Under the pieces are notes generated by a model. That model saw only the letters and a program-made list of their open reading frames with translations, was not told the origin of the DNA and searched no databases. From assembly GCF_000208745.1 (NCBI RefSeq), contig NC_030859.1:1093670-1157669 (forward strand): a DNA stretch of 64,000 bases. Reading direction: 5' to 3'. The position numbers were made by a program, and so were the translations under genes. Within the stretch, counting starts at the first letter, position 1. Each line of letters opens with the position of its first letter. Source of the DNA: Theobroma cacao (Eukaryota; Streptophyta; Magnoliopsida; Malvales; Malvaceae). Shown here one piece after another: positions 11,007-23,966 of the stretch.

Positions 11007-13319
11007 GTTAGCTATAGGCATAATCATCATAGCTGAAGACTACTCGTTTGCCCCAGCTGGAAATTTCATCCATGAGAGCTATACATATAAGTAAACGGAC
11101 ATGGAAAATCAGCGTCTACATCCAATCAGAACGTTAACAAGAAATAAAATTGACTGTCAAAGTCTTCCACCCAAAAAGGATGGTTCTTCGCTACAAGAAA
11201 ACAGTCCCCCATAGATTAGAAACAGAACTTCTTCTTCTCTTTTGACCAAGAACAGGAACTACACTACCAAGAATTAATAAAATATTATAATTACATGAAT
11301 CTTGAATGCATTTAGTACGAGTAGTTTAACATTGATCACTTTCCATAGCTAGTCTACAGTTGGCTCTAGAGCTCACCGGGTGAAGACTTCCATGACGAAA
11401 AGGTAAACGATATGGCCCATACTAAAGTTTTATAGTACTAAATTATTACTATTAAATTAAATTTTCATAGCTTCTGAATCTATGATATAAGAGTTCCATA
11501 AAAATAATAAAAATGTTTTCCGAACTATATGCTTTTTGTGTAATTAAGTTTTTATATCTTTATTGTACTCAATTAGTTTTTTTTTTATTTGTATTATTTG
11601 TATCCAATTAACCAATCTCTATTCTTTTATTTTACCCAATTAAATCTTTATCCCTTAACAAAAATGTAATAGATGTTATACGCAATGATAGCTTCACATA
11701 TACATGAAATTTGTCATGTCATTTGCTGACAAAACACAACAATAATTAATAATATGGAATTTCTTGTGACATGATATATCACATCATCGATTTTGTTGTA
11801 TTTAATCAATATATGCATCCCTTCAACTTTCATGTATACAACAAGTGAACAGTTGTTGGGAATATTGTTATATTTTCTTTTATGAGATAAGAGCTCAATT
11901 AGGTAAAATAATATATTATTTTATAGAACAGATGTTTAATTAGATACAAATAAAAAAATTAATTGAGTACAATAAAAATATAAAAATTCAATTACGAAAA
12001 TTCATACACTTCAAAGTTTTTTTTATTATTAAGTCCAAGAGTTATCATTATATCAATTTGTATAGATTATACTTAATCAATCAAGCCAGCAGGAAAATTT
12101 CCCCATAGTCTTTAATAATTTTCCAAAGTAAATCGACAAAGAAAAAAGTTACTTTAATAAAGCCGAAAGAGAAAAGATACGAAAGAGAAAAGCCAGCTTA
12201 ATCCCAACTCGCTTCAATCAGGAACCACCCATTCAATTGCTTAATCATTTTTCTTTTTCCCCAAAGTTGATAGAAAATTGAACGAGAATCAACTTTTCAT
12301 TGATCCAAGACCCAGACCAACCGCCACTGGAGAAGTCTCGAAAAAGTCTTAATAAAGTAAGGGCCTTTTCTCACCATACTTTACCAACACTATGCTCGAA
12401 CTCTCGTGTCTGCTTTTGACAATGGGGATTGCTTATGAAAGCAACTAGCCACAGAAATTTTTAGTTAAGATTAGTTCAGATTTATAATAATTTGATGTAA
12501 TATATTGCTGAATCCAGGACCCTTGACCATCTCAGATATACTTGAATTATCAGAAAATTGGAATGGTGAAGGGATGTGAAAAAATTGAATTTTTCAAGTC
12601 TTGATTACAACATTATAGAGAGAAATTTATGTAAATAATGTTGAGAAAAACTCATCCAACATTCAAAATTACCTTAGTACATAATTTATTCACATGATGA
12701 CTCATTCAACTCACTCAATATCATACTTAAGTTTAAACAATATCACGCAATGAAGGATTGGGTTTCACGGGAGAAGACTTCCATGACGAAATGGAAACTA
12801 AGTTGCCCACACTAAAGTTTTATGGTACTAATTATTAATATTGAGTTAAAGGCATAATGTTTAAAAAAGTCCTTAAAATATTTAAGAAAATTTAAATAAA
12901 CATTTATTTTTTTTATTGAGCTCAATTAAACTTTTGTACTTTTATTTTGGGTCTAATAAGCCTTTATGTCTAATGATTGATAAATTGACATTAATCAAAA
13001 TGTCACTTGTCATTTTATATCCATATGACATTAACATGACATTAATGTGGAGGATGAAAAAAGTCACATGGTCATGTTATCATGTTAAATTAACATATCA
13101 CGTCATCATCAATTATAATATATCAACATACCATATCATGATTAATTATAATATGTTAGCATTTCACGTTAGCGTCATACGACACAAAATGATAATGGGT
13201 ATTTTGACTAAGTTAATAATTAGTTATAAAGATTTATTTGACTTGATAGGAGGTTTAATGGCTATTAACATGAAAATAGCAATGCTACAGATTATAAGTC
13301 AAATTTGTAAGATTTTGTT
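11007..13319. other. R2 upstream region: promoter block, MITE-like repeat, duplicated flank
   Basis: No gene is seen. 11010-11440 repeats the upstream block of the cluster. 12080-12360 repeats 28500-28760 closely. 12740-12835 repeats part of the promoter block again (gaagacttccatgacgaaatgg). 12840-13240 is AT-rich with short internal repeats (aattataatat, tatcatgat, gacattaa). The 147-codon frame at 12916-13359 runs through this low-complexity DNA into R3 and is not convincing. Confidence 0.6.
11489..12044. repeat. MITE-like element with long terminal inverted repeats
   Basis: The first about 150 bp (aataataaaaatg, gaactatatgc, gtaattaagttttta, tattgtactcaatta, acccaattaaat) read as an imperfect inverted repeat of the last about 170 bp (taggtaaaata, attgagtacaataaaaat, caattacgaaaattc, cttcaaagt, ttattattaagt). 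The central part has acgtgtca/tatcaca-like short repeats. The element could fold into a long hairpin. It occurs upstream of most receptor copies. It is probably a non-autonomous DNA transposon; family assignment is not possible by eye. Confidence 0.65.
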
Positions 13320-13549
13320 AGAGTACAATTACAATTTTCAACAGAAGGAAGATATATAAAATTTTACCTAGGGGAACATAACTAATTGTTCCTTTCATTA
13401 TTGAGGAACCTGTTTGATCATTACCCACAGTGTTTGTGTCGCTAGACAGGAGCTTAGCCAATCCAAAATCAGTGACATGTGCAACCATGTCATCATCAAG
13501 AAAAACATTGGAAGGCTTTAGATCACAGTGGACAATTACTACCTTGCAG

Positions 13550-16433
13550 TGTCACGCCTCAAACCCAAGGTTTTGAGACATAACAAACGTCACATACTTA
13601 TGAGATGAATCCCATAAACATGTAAGGCAACAATATCATACTTAATCAAATATAATACTTCCACATTCTTTTCAAAATTTACACTTTACAAAATCTCAAT
13701 TCTCCAAATATAATATTAAAATAAAATTCTCCAAAAGATACAAATTTCTCATTTAGCTAACATTTACTTAACAAACTAAAAACTGAATACTCATATCAAA
13801 GCTTATAAATATCCAAGGACATACATTAATCTATTTAACCAAAACTCTTGCCAAGCAAGTTTAACTCCCAAACATGCAAAATGTTGAAATGTATAAAATG
13901 ATGAGATTATAGGAATGAGTACAACCACTTAGCAAGTAATTGACATCCCTTCAGCCGGGTTAAGCATGCTCAAAACATTTAGACTCAAAAATACTAATAC
14001 ACATATAGGTATCAAAATAGAATTTTTGATAATCTCATTCAAAAACATATATTTCAAAATTTCATTTTCAAATTACCAAAAAGTCAATATAATTTCACTT
14101 CAAATAACATAGCTAACAAAATTTTGAAACTTTCTAACAACAGAACAAAACATAATTTCACACTAATTTCATATTTTTATTGGTCTCCTGTAACATGTGG
14201 CATAGGTCAATAATATGACTACATTTAACCCTTGTGGCATAGGTCAATAATAAAACCACAAGTAACCACAGTAGCACGTGTCAAAATCAGAACCGCAGTT
14301 AACCCCAGTGGCATGCCCTAGTGGCATGAGTCAGAAGTATATCAAAAGCAACCATTAGCTACATTGAACAGATATCACAAATACCACTATTCTGTAATCG
14401 ATGGTGCGGTTGAGAGATTGATCTCTAATCACAAAATACATGTCAACATGACCAACATTTAACTCCCATTGGCAGGGTCATAGCATAGCCATAGCAGGAG
14501 ACAAAACTAAACATAATTTTAGATTACCCAAATTTCACAAAATAGTGTATCCGTTTTCTCAAAATATATCTCATGCATATCAAAAATATAATCGTTTCAA
14601 ACTAAATATTCACAAAAATAGTCATATATGCATACATTGATAAAAATCACGTTCCAGTACAAAATCGAAATCATATTCCAAAAATCAGCATAGAGATCAT
14701 ATTTACTTACATTTATTAGCATGCTCACCTGATTTAACAAACCATAGGACAAAATATCATATACAAGTACGAAAATCATATTGAGGTAAATTTTAAAGTG
14801 TGGAAACACCGAAGGGATATCAGTCACTTACTTGATTCACTCAACCAAAACGAAAGGACAAAGAATCAAAATCCTGTTGAAGCCTAATAATTCAAAGTAC
14901 TCGGAATTAGAAATCAACACTACTACTTATCAAAACAAACCATGACTCCCTACTGGTCATTCTAAAGCATTTAGGGTGTAGCATTTCTTTCACTAACCAA
15001 AACTAATTTTGATTCAAAATTAAAATTGATTTTCTTAATAATATATAAATACATAAAACATTCAAAACTTAGAAACTTATAGGTTATAGTGCAAAATTAT
15101 TAACAATATGAGGTTAGGTGAAAATACATTAAATACAAATCAAAATTTAGTTTTTGAAGATTTCTAATAAATTTCCAAAATATGCCAATTCAAAAAAAAT
15201 AATTTGTTAAATAAATATTTATTCATTCAAAAATTCACTAAAATTCAAATAGCTTAAATTTCTTAGATTCCTAGCCAAATAGGTAGAATATGGGCCAAGA
15301 ATAACTTTCGAAATAATTAAAAATAAATTTTCATAACTTTTGGATTTGTAAACTTTCATGATTGTTTGGCTTACTTCAAGCACTTACAGCTTCCAACCTA
15401 AGTTGAAACCGAAGGTGTAATAAGCATTAAATTGAACCTTACATAACATACTTTAAAACCGAAATTCATTTTAGAATTAAAGATCATCAGAGACACAATT
15501 TTTAGAAGTTAGAAGTTACAAAATCAATCACTGAAATACTCATATTTCTAGGTTTTCAGATTCAGTGAGCCTATTTTGAGGTTTCGATTCTCTTAACACA
15601 AAAGGCCCCTAACTGAGCCATTAACACTAAATTAAATATCACATTTCATACTACAAAAGTCCTCAAAGAAATGACTCAAAACATTATCAGAATGTGCAGT
15701 ACCGGTGACCCAAAGTTGGGTCATCAAAACTATTGAAAGTGAGGTTTCTAGCCAATTTTAAAAATTCATACATTTCTAACCACAAAGCCAAACAAGATGC
15801 TACAAAAACCATGGGAAAGACTTTTTAAAGACCTTTCCATTGGTACCCATCATGCTATCGGAAAGTCACCGGAATGGTATCGGATTTGAATTAAAGTTAA
15901 AGAAACATAAACAAATTTTAGGGTATTTTATTTCGAACTATGCAAAAAATACAATTTTCGTAAGTTAAAGCCTAATCATACCTTAACCACTGCTATCTTG
16001 AATAGATTTTTGCTTTTTCTATCTTTCTCCTTCTTCTCCAGGATTAGTTTCTGTCAAATGGTTTTCTTCTTCAAACTGCCTTTCTCTTAAGATGATATCA
16101 AATTGGGTTAACTTCTCTAACTTCTTTTCCTCGTCTAAACGTGATATTGTAAAACTATTTTTTTTAACTTCCTTAGACGGTTTTCCTTTAAACATGATAA
16201 TGTAATTGCCTTTCCTTAAATTGTGATAAAAGCTGACACTAACAAAACTACTATATTCGCTAAAAGACCCTTATTCTATTCTCTCTTTATTAATAAATTC
16301 AAAGTAATAATTGCAATTATAAAAAGTTGGACTTATCTTATATTTATTTATTTATTTAATATAGATCATAACTTAGTAATTACTAATTTTTTGTAACATA
16401 ATTAATTAAGTAGAATTTTTTTGGGGTATTACA
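13550..16433 (-). mobile_element. Solo LTR (same family as 24538-27285) in R3 kinase exon
   Basis: On the plus strand it runs from TGTCACGCC to GGTATTACA, 2884 bp. The flanking target duplication is tgcag (13545-13549) and cgcag (16434-16438). The single mismatch is C to T at a CpG, as expected from cytosine deamination after insertion. The intact paralogues are continuous across the site. It shares long stretches with 1-2062 (for example the block about cagatatcacaaatac at 14370) but is more diverged, so this is an older insertion. There is no internal region or coding capacity. Confidence 0.92.
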
Positions 16434-18269
16434 CGCAGTTGTGATGAAGGTAATTTATCGCATTGGCTAAATCTATGGCTATGTCAAACCTTTGAACAAA
16501 GTTCAAATACCTTGACTCATGTTGCTCATAAAGCCAACTGTCCAAACTACCAGTAGGGATGAATTCGAAAATAAAGCCTTGAAATCATTGCCTTGGTAAT
16601 CAATGCTTGAGCAGGAAGTTATAATTTTCAGAAGATTCCAATGTCGAACTTTCCTCAGCCTTGCATTCAGCCCTGAAGCTCTTTGAAGCATCACAGTTTT
16701 GAAGGTTCAATACCTTCACTGCAACAGGTTTTTCTTACTGATGGAGAACACTTTTATAGACAGAGCCAAAACTTCCCACACCAATCAAGTAGGAAGATGC
16801 AAAACCACCAAATGCTTGCAAAAGCTTTTTGGAGGATACCCGTAAGTAGCTATCACCAAACAAAGTTACAAGAATAAGTTTCTTTCCAAACCTTTGTTTG
16901 CAAAAACGAACGCAAAAAAACACAACCAAAATAGAGGCAAATAGAATGCGAAGGATCATAACAATGATGGCTTTGGCTAATAGAGCATTCCCCTTTTTCC
17001 TTAGCTTCTGCTTGTTGCACTTTGGGAGCTTTATTTCAAGTATCCCTCCACAAAGGTTTTTGTTTCCCACAATCGAAAATCCACTAGATTTATTGAAAAC
17101 TCCTCCTTTAGGAACTTCACCCTCCAAGTGATTACAGAAAAGTTCAAACTACGTAAATGTGGAATTTCTTCTAGTTTATGTGGTATGGTGCCACACAAAT
17201 TATTGCAGGAAAGATTTTAAATTTCAAGAGATTTCAACGAGCCAAAAGACAAGGGAAGGCTACCTTGAAAGAAGTTTCTCGCCATATCAAGTGACGCTAA
17301 TGTAGAACACTTATCAAGTATCTTTGGAATTTCACCGGACAATTTATTTTCATAAACATATAATCTTTTCAGGTTCTTTAGATTTCCAAAATCTGATTGA
17401 AAGGGACTGGTCAATGAGTTGAAAGATATGTTAACCCAAATCAAACTTGTAAAAGCACCCAATAGTTGCTCTGGTATACTACCACTAAGTTTATTTCTAG
17501 TAAGATCGAAGTTTTGAATTTTTTTGCAATTTCTAAGGACAAGTGGAATTCGTCCTTCAAAATTGTTACCATATAAAATAAGTTCAAACAAACGAGAAAG
17601 ATTGTCAATAAAGTACAGGATTTCACCTGAGAAGTTATTCCGACCAAGAAGCAATGTTTCAAGATTTTGAAGCTTCCTAATAAAAGTTGGTAGGGTGCCC
17701 ATCAGGGCATTTCTCCTCATATCTAGAAGATTTAGGTTAACAAGATTACCAATCCCATCCAGAATATTTCCCAAGATTTAAGTAAGTCCCATAAAAAGCA
17801 TGTTGAAATGGATTGATAAATTGGATTCTGGCAACAGGCCACCAAATCAATTCCCGTGTAGTTCCAAAATTTGTAATAGGCTACAAATGCTCAAAGAAGA
17901 AAGAAAATCCATGTCTCCTGTCTTCCCATTTCCAAAGTAGTTGTCGCCAATTTGGAACCCTTTAAGATTCTTGAGGTTTCCTAAATCGTTAGGAATAAAT
18001 CCGTTGACACCATTCGACTCAATGTTAAACATCTCTAGATTAGACATGTTAATTAACCTTGGAATAGTTCCAATAATTCAATACTAAAGACTCGAAGATT
18101 TAGAAAAGGAATACCTAGTACAGCTACAAGACTCCTTGAGAAATAGTTCATAGCCAAGTCAATCATTTCCAAAAAAGAAAGACTGTGAATTGAGAGAGGA
18201 AAAGTACCAGCTAGGCTATTGGCACCAAGAAAAAGTTTTCTCAAGTTTAAGGCCCCACACCCAAAGCAT

Positions 18270-18531
18270 TGTTAGAATTAACTAGCATACTAGGAATACT
18301 TATTTAGGATTTTAAATTTGCATACAGTTTTTGTTAGTTTTCTTTCTTTACATGTTGTTAGTGGCATTAGTTGTCAGTTTGAATTTCTTGTTCAGTTATG
18401 GTTTCTCTCTCTTGTACTTTAGCTTTAAAAGGCTAAGATGTTCTGATGAATATAGCTCAATTCAGCCTCTGGTTTGCTTATATTTCATCTTAAGCTTTTT
18501 CTTTATCCTTTCCTTTCCCAATTTGTTAACA
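18270..18531 (+). repeat. Left LTR of the copia element in R3
   Basis: 262 bp, TG...CA, paired with 22560-22821 in direct orientation and the same length. Confidence 0.92.
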
Positions 18532-18651
18532 AGGTATCGGAGCCCCTAAGGATCTTAAGGGATCTGTGAAATTTCCTTTTTCCTTTTACCTTCATAACAA
18601 AGAAAAACCAAGTTTGAACTCCTAAAACTCGAAACCAACAAGAAAAATTTA

Positions 18652-21600
18652 ATGGCTTCCTTCAGCTTCAGTTCACCTTCACCACTTATTTTTACAAGTG
18701 AAAACTTTCCCATATGGAGTGTTAAAATGAAAGCCTATTTAAGAGCTTTTGATTTGTGGAAAGTTGTAGAAACTGGGAGTGAGCCACCGAAGTTAAGGAA
18801 AGATCCTACTATTGCACAAATCAAGCAACATAATAAGGAAGTTCCTAAAAGATACAGAGCACTATCTTGTATACACTCTGTAGTTTTAGATTCCATCTTC
18901 ACTCACATAATGGCCTGTGAGACAGCCAATGAAGCATGAGACAAGCTTAAGAAGCAATACTAGGGAAGTGCCCGTACATGGCAGATGCAGGTGCTTAATT
19001 TATGGAAGGAGTTTGAGGTATTAAGGATGAAAGATGAGGAATTGATAAAAGATTATAATGATAAGGTTATGAAAATAGTTAATCAGCTAAGGCATCTCGG
19101 TGAAGAGTTGAATGAAATAAGAATAGTCAACAAAATATTAGTAATTCTACCTAAAAAATTTGAGTCCAAGATCTCATCATTGGAGAACTCCAAAGATCTC
19201 TCAACTTTCACCATGACATAGCTTGTCAACGCTCTCCAGGCCCAAGAACATAGAAGAGCCATGAGAAGTGATGATAAGACTAAAAGTGCCTTGCTGATAA
19301 AGCACAAAAGAGGTGCTAACAGTGGCACCAAGAAGAAAGAAATGGAAAAAAGAAGACCAAATGGAAAATACCCTCTATGCCGACACTGCAAAAAATGAAA
19401 TCATCTTAACAAATATTGCTGGTTCAGGCCGAATGTGAGATAAAGTACCTGCAATCAGCTTGGCCATGTCGAGAAGGTTTGCAAGACCAAAGCAAACCAC
19501 CAAGATGAAAATACAGCAGTGGTTGAACACAAAAAGTAGACAGAAGAAGTTTTATTCATGGCCAATATATTTGAAGTTTCAAAGAAGAATGAGATATGGT
19601 TCATTGATAGTGCATGTTCGAATCACATCACTGGCAATAACAACATTTTTGCTAACCTGGGCTGAAACTTCAAATCTCAAGTTGAAATTGGAAATGGGGA
19701 ATTTCTTAAGATTTGTGGAAGAGGCACAGTTGAAGTGGAAACTGTTAAAGGTATGAAGAAAATTCCTAATGTTTTTTATTCACCAAAAGTGAGCTATAAC
19801 TTGCTTAGTGTTGGGCAGTTACTTGAAGAGCATTATTCACTTGTGTTTGTGGACAATTTGTGCACTGTATTTGATCCTAGTGGTAAGAAGTTGTTCTTTG
19901 TTGGCATGAAGAACAAGCGCTTTCCTTTAGATTGGAAGGAAACACATCATCAAGCTTACCAATGCTTAACTGATCACACTAAATTATGGCATAAAAGGCT
20001 TGGTCATGTGAACCATGATTCCTTGGAGCACATGGCATCATTTAAATCTGGTTGAAGGTCATCCTAGCATGATCAAGACAGGATAATTGTGTGATACATG
20101 TAAGTATGGGAAACAAACCAGAAAAGCTTTTCCAAAACAGAGCACATGGAGAGCTGCTGACAAGTTGGAGTTAGTGCGTTCGGATGTAGAAGGTCCCTTC
20201 TCTGAGCAATCATTCAATGGCAGTAAGTACTATCTCACCTTCATTGATGATAAATCTAGATTCAGCTGAGTTTATTTTCTTAAGCAAAAGTCTGAAGTGT
20301 TCAATTGCTTTGTTAAGTTCAAAGTGTTTATTGATAATCAAGCTGGAAAATCAATTAAGACACTTAGAACAGACGATGGAGATGAATATGTCTCTAATGA
20401 GTTTGAAAGATACTTGGTTAAGTGTGGCATAAAACACTAGCTCACAATTCTCTACAATCCACAACAAAATGGAGTAGCTGAAAGAAAGAATAGGACTTTG
20501 CTTAAGATGGCTAGATGTTTACTTTTTGAAAAAAAACTACCAAAAATTTTCTAAGCTGAGGCAATTAACGCTGCCAATGATTTGTTAAATATCATTTGCA
20601 CCAAAGTTCTTGCAAATGAGACTCCACATGAGTCATGGTATGGTGTTAAACCATCAGTGAGTAGCTGTAAGGTATTTGGATGTATAGCTTTTGCACATAT
20701 TCCAAAATGTAAAAGATAAAAGCTTGATGAAAAATCTAGAGTTGTTATCCATCTCGAACTCAGTGAATCAAGTAAGAGTTATCGACTCTTTGATGTAATA
20801 AGAAGAAAAGTTTTTACTTACAGAGATGTGGATTTTGCAGAAAACAAAAGATGGAATTGGATCTCCAAAGAAATTGAGTTGTCAAATGACTTGAGAATTG
20901 TTGATGACAATGAAACTGCTCCAGCTGAATTAATAAATGAAGAATATGTGGATCACTTGCCTGTTCGAGGAACTATAAGCCTTCAAGAAATATATCAGAG
21001 GTGTCATGTGGCCAGGATTGAACCTTCATCATTTGATGAAGCCTTCAAATATGATAATTGGAGAAAGGCAATGCAAATTGAGCTCGAGATGATAAAAAAG
21101 AATAAAACATGGCAACTTGTTCAAAGACCAACCTATCACAAAGTAATTGGGGTCAAGTGGATCTTTAGGACCAAAGTAAATCCTGATGGCACTGTCAATA
21201 AGCTGAACGCTCAATTAGTAGTTAAAGGTTTTGCTTAAGAGTATGGTATTGATTATACTGTACCTTTGCCCTTGTTACAAGACATGACACTGTCAGATTA
21301 TTAGTTGCACTTGTAGCTAAAGAAAGGTGGTAGATATGGCACTTCAATGTTAAATCAGCTTTTTTAAGTGGCATACTTGAAGAAGATGTTTATATTGAGC
21401 AACCACAAGGCTTCACAGAACCTAGAAAAGAAGACATGGTTTATAAGTTAAACAAGGCACTCTATGGCTTGAAGCAAGCTCCTCGTGCTTGGTATGGGCG
21501 AATTGATTCCTACTTGTGCAAAAAAGGTTTCATCCGTAGTGACAATGAACCAACATTGTACATAAGAGATTCTGGTTGCCAGTAGTAAATTGTAGTCTCT

Positions 21601-22565
21601 ATTTATGTGGATGACATACTTTTTACAAGTCCAAATAGCTCACTTATGGCTAGATGCAAACAAGAAATCATGCAAGAATTTGAGATGACAGATTTGAGGT
21701 TGATGACCTATTTTCTTGGACTAGAAATTATTCAATATGATGACTAGTTTTTATCCATCAAAGGAAGTATGCTTTCAATCTACTGAAGAAGTTCAGAATG
21801 AATGAATGCAAGCCTGCATCCACTCCATTAGCTGCAAATCTACAACTAACAAAAAAAGATGGCTCGGGTGCTGCAGATGCTACATACTACAAAAGTATTA
21901 TTGGTAGTTTACTCTATTTAACAGCTTCCAGACCTGAAATAATGTTTAGTGCTAGCTTAATGTCCAAATTCATGCAATCACCAACCATGAATCATCTCTC
22001 TGCAACAAAAAGGATATTAAGGTACATCAAAGGAAGCATTGATTATGGAATCAAGTTTTCCAAAACTTCAAGCAGTGAACTAAGAGGATATGCTGATAGT
22101 GACTGAGCAAGTAATATTGATGACTCAAAGAGCACCTCTAGTTTTGTATTCTCATTTAGAATTGGAGGCTTTTCATGGCATTCTAAGAAACAGGAGGTGG
22201 TGGCACTGTCATCTGCAGAAGCTGAGTATATCTCAACATCATCAGCTGCCAACCAAGCTATATGGTTAAGGAAGATATTGCTTGATTTAGGAAAGCCACA
22301 ACTGAATCCTACTGTTCTTTGGATTGACAATCAATCAACTATGGCATTAGCCAAAAATCCTATTCAGCATGCTCGCACCAAGCACATCAGAGTGAAATAT
22401 CACTCAATCCGAGAAGCCGTAAAGAACTTGGATATTGAAGTTTACTACTGCTGTTCAAATGAGCAATATGCTTATATCATGACGAAGAGTTTGTCAAACG
22501 ATCAGTTTATAAGTATGAGATCTAATTTAGGTGTCACCAAATTAAATCTCAAGAATGTGTGTTAG
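18652..22565 (+). pseudogene. Degenerate gag-pol of the R3 copia element
   Basis: Gag starts at 18652 (MASFSFSS) with the usual FPIWSVKMKAYLRAFDLW segment. Stops follow within gag (18937-18939, 18961-18963, 19219-19221). The first zinc knuckle has a stop in place of a Gly. Longer fragments are 19735-20055 (protease end and integrase start), 20828-21238 (reverse transcriptase start, GVKWIFRTK), 21798-22106 and 22197-22565 (RNase H, DNQSTMALAKNP). No functional protein can be made. It is described only as a fossil. Confidence 0.9.
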
Positions 22566-22821
22566 AATTAACTGGCATACTAGGAATACTTATTTAAGAT
22601 TTTAAATTTTCAAACAGTTATTATTAGTTTTCTTTCTTTACATGTTGTTAGTGGCATTAGTTATCAGTTTGAATTTCTTGTTCAGTTATGGTTTCTCTCT
22701 CTTGTACTTCAGCTTTAAAAGGCTAAGATGTTCTAATGAATATATCTCAATTAAGCCTCTGTTTTGCTGATATTTCATCCTAAGCTTTTTCTTTATCCTT
22801 TCCTTTCTCAATTTGTTAACA
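22560..22821 (+). repeat. Right LTR of the copia element in R3
   Basis: 262 bp, direct repeat of 18270-18531. The coding frame of RNase H runs into its first bases. The purine-rich tract before it is eroded. Confidence 0.92.
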
Positions 22822-23036
22822 AGCATCAGGGATGTTTCCCTCCTAATGATTTCGAGAAAGCGAGAGATCCCACAATGACGAAACCTTTTCTAAAGAAGAT
22901 GGAACACCCCTAACTAAATTATTAACAGCCAAGGTGAGTTTGCTGAGTTTTGAAAAACCAACCAACTGGAAGGGAACTTCACAAGTGAGTTTATTATACT
23001 TCAAACGAATTGTTAGGAGGTCCACATCCATGGAAG

Positions 23037-23966
23037 GCTATAGGCCTAATCACTATAGCTGAAGGCTACTCATTTGCCCCTGCTGGAAATTCCATCCATG
23101 GGAGGTCCACATCTAAGTAAACAAACATGGGAAATCTGAACGTTGGAAAGAACAACATGACTGTGTAATTCTTCACCCAAAAAGGACAAGTCTTCGCTAC
23201 AAGACAAAATTCCCCCATAGATTAGAAACAGAACTTTGTCTTCTCTTTTGGACCAAGAACAGGAACTACACCACCGAGAATTAATAAAATTTTATAATTA
23301 CATGAATCTTGACTGCTTTCAGTACGAGTAGTTAAACATTGATCACTTTCATACCTAGTCTACAGTTGACTTAACAGATCACAGCTAAGATGGTTAGTCT
23401 AGAAAAACTTGTCTTTGGCTGAAGGATATGTGGCTCCAGCTGCAGGGAGAAGATTTCCATGACGAAATGGGAAACTACGTTGCCAATACTAAAGTTTTAT
23501 GGTACTAATTATTACTATTTAAGTAAATTGTGACAGCTTCTGATTTATGAATGTTACCATAAGACTTACCCTACAATAATTAAAAAAATCTTGAATTATA
23601 TACATTTTTTTATTTTCATTGTATTTAATTAAGTTTTTTGTTATTTATATTCAATTGAACCTTACTTTTTTAGTTTTTTTTTTCAATTGTGCTCTTCTCT
23701 TGTAACCAAGATGCAACAAATATAATATCTAGTAACAATTGTCATTTGCTGCATACGTGAAATTTAACGAGATCATGTTGACTAGACACAAGAAGAATTG
23801 ATGATGTGGAATTTTCATTGATGTTACGTGTCAAGACGTGGTCACCAAACACAAGGATTGATGATGAGGAATTTCTACTGATATGACGTGTCACATCATC
23901 AATTTTTATGTATCTAATTAATACGTCACGTCTAATTTCACATAAATAGAAAATGACCGCTGTCAT
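23037..23966. other. Upstream region of R3: promoter block and left part of a MITE-like repeat
   Basis: 23037-23510 is the conserved upstream block of the cluster (ctataggcctaatcactata, then aagacttgtctttgg-type sequence). From about 23560 the left arm and centre of the MITE-like repeat follow. Its right arm is found at 28218-28420, beyond the LTR inserted at 23967. No gene is present. Confidence 0.65.

Larger units (their letters stand above)
18270..22821 (+). mobile_element. Old full-length Ty1/copia retrotransposon in R3
   Basis: The element is 4552 bp with 262-bp LTRs (18270-18531 and 22560-22821), TGTTAG...TTAACA ends and a perfect target duplication AGCAT (18265-18269, 22822-22826). 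The LTRs differ at roughly 15 positions by eye, so it is fairly old. A degraded methionine-tRNA-type primer-binding site (ggtatcggagcc) follows the left LTR. Coding order is gag, zinc knuckles, protease, integrase, reverse transcriptase, RNase H, which is the copia order. Recognisable motifs are HKRLGH, CDTCKYGKQTRK, YVDD and AEAEYIS. The frame is broken by many stops and shifts (first stop 18937-18939), so it is inactive. Confidence 0.93.
13320..23036 (-). pseudogene. R3: LRR receptor kinase pseudogene split by two retroelements
   Basis: Remnants of exon 1 read right to left: 23036-22827 (two or three LRRs; signal peptide and first LRRs missing), copia element, 18269-17128 (LRRs with several frameshifts and stops), 17127-16735 (juxtamembrane cysteine pair, membrane helix, P-loop area with Ser-Val-Tyr-Lys still readable), 16734-16439 (kinase N-lobe, frameshifted), solo LTR, 13549-13368 (DFG region to the exon-1 donor). 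Intron sequence resembling that of R4 follows (about 13240-13367), but exon 2 is absent. At the 5' end the gene breaks into promoter sequence at about 23037. It is multiply dead: two insertions, terminal deletions and several small lesions. The intron places it with R4 and R6. Confidence 0.88.

Noticed and set aside
12916..13359. 147-codon plus-strand frame
   Set aside because: Its composition mirrors AT-rich repeats, it runs antisense into the R3 intron, and it shows no family resemblance.
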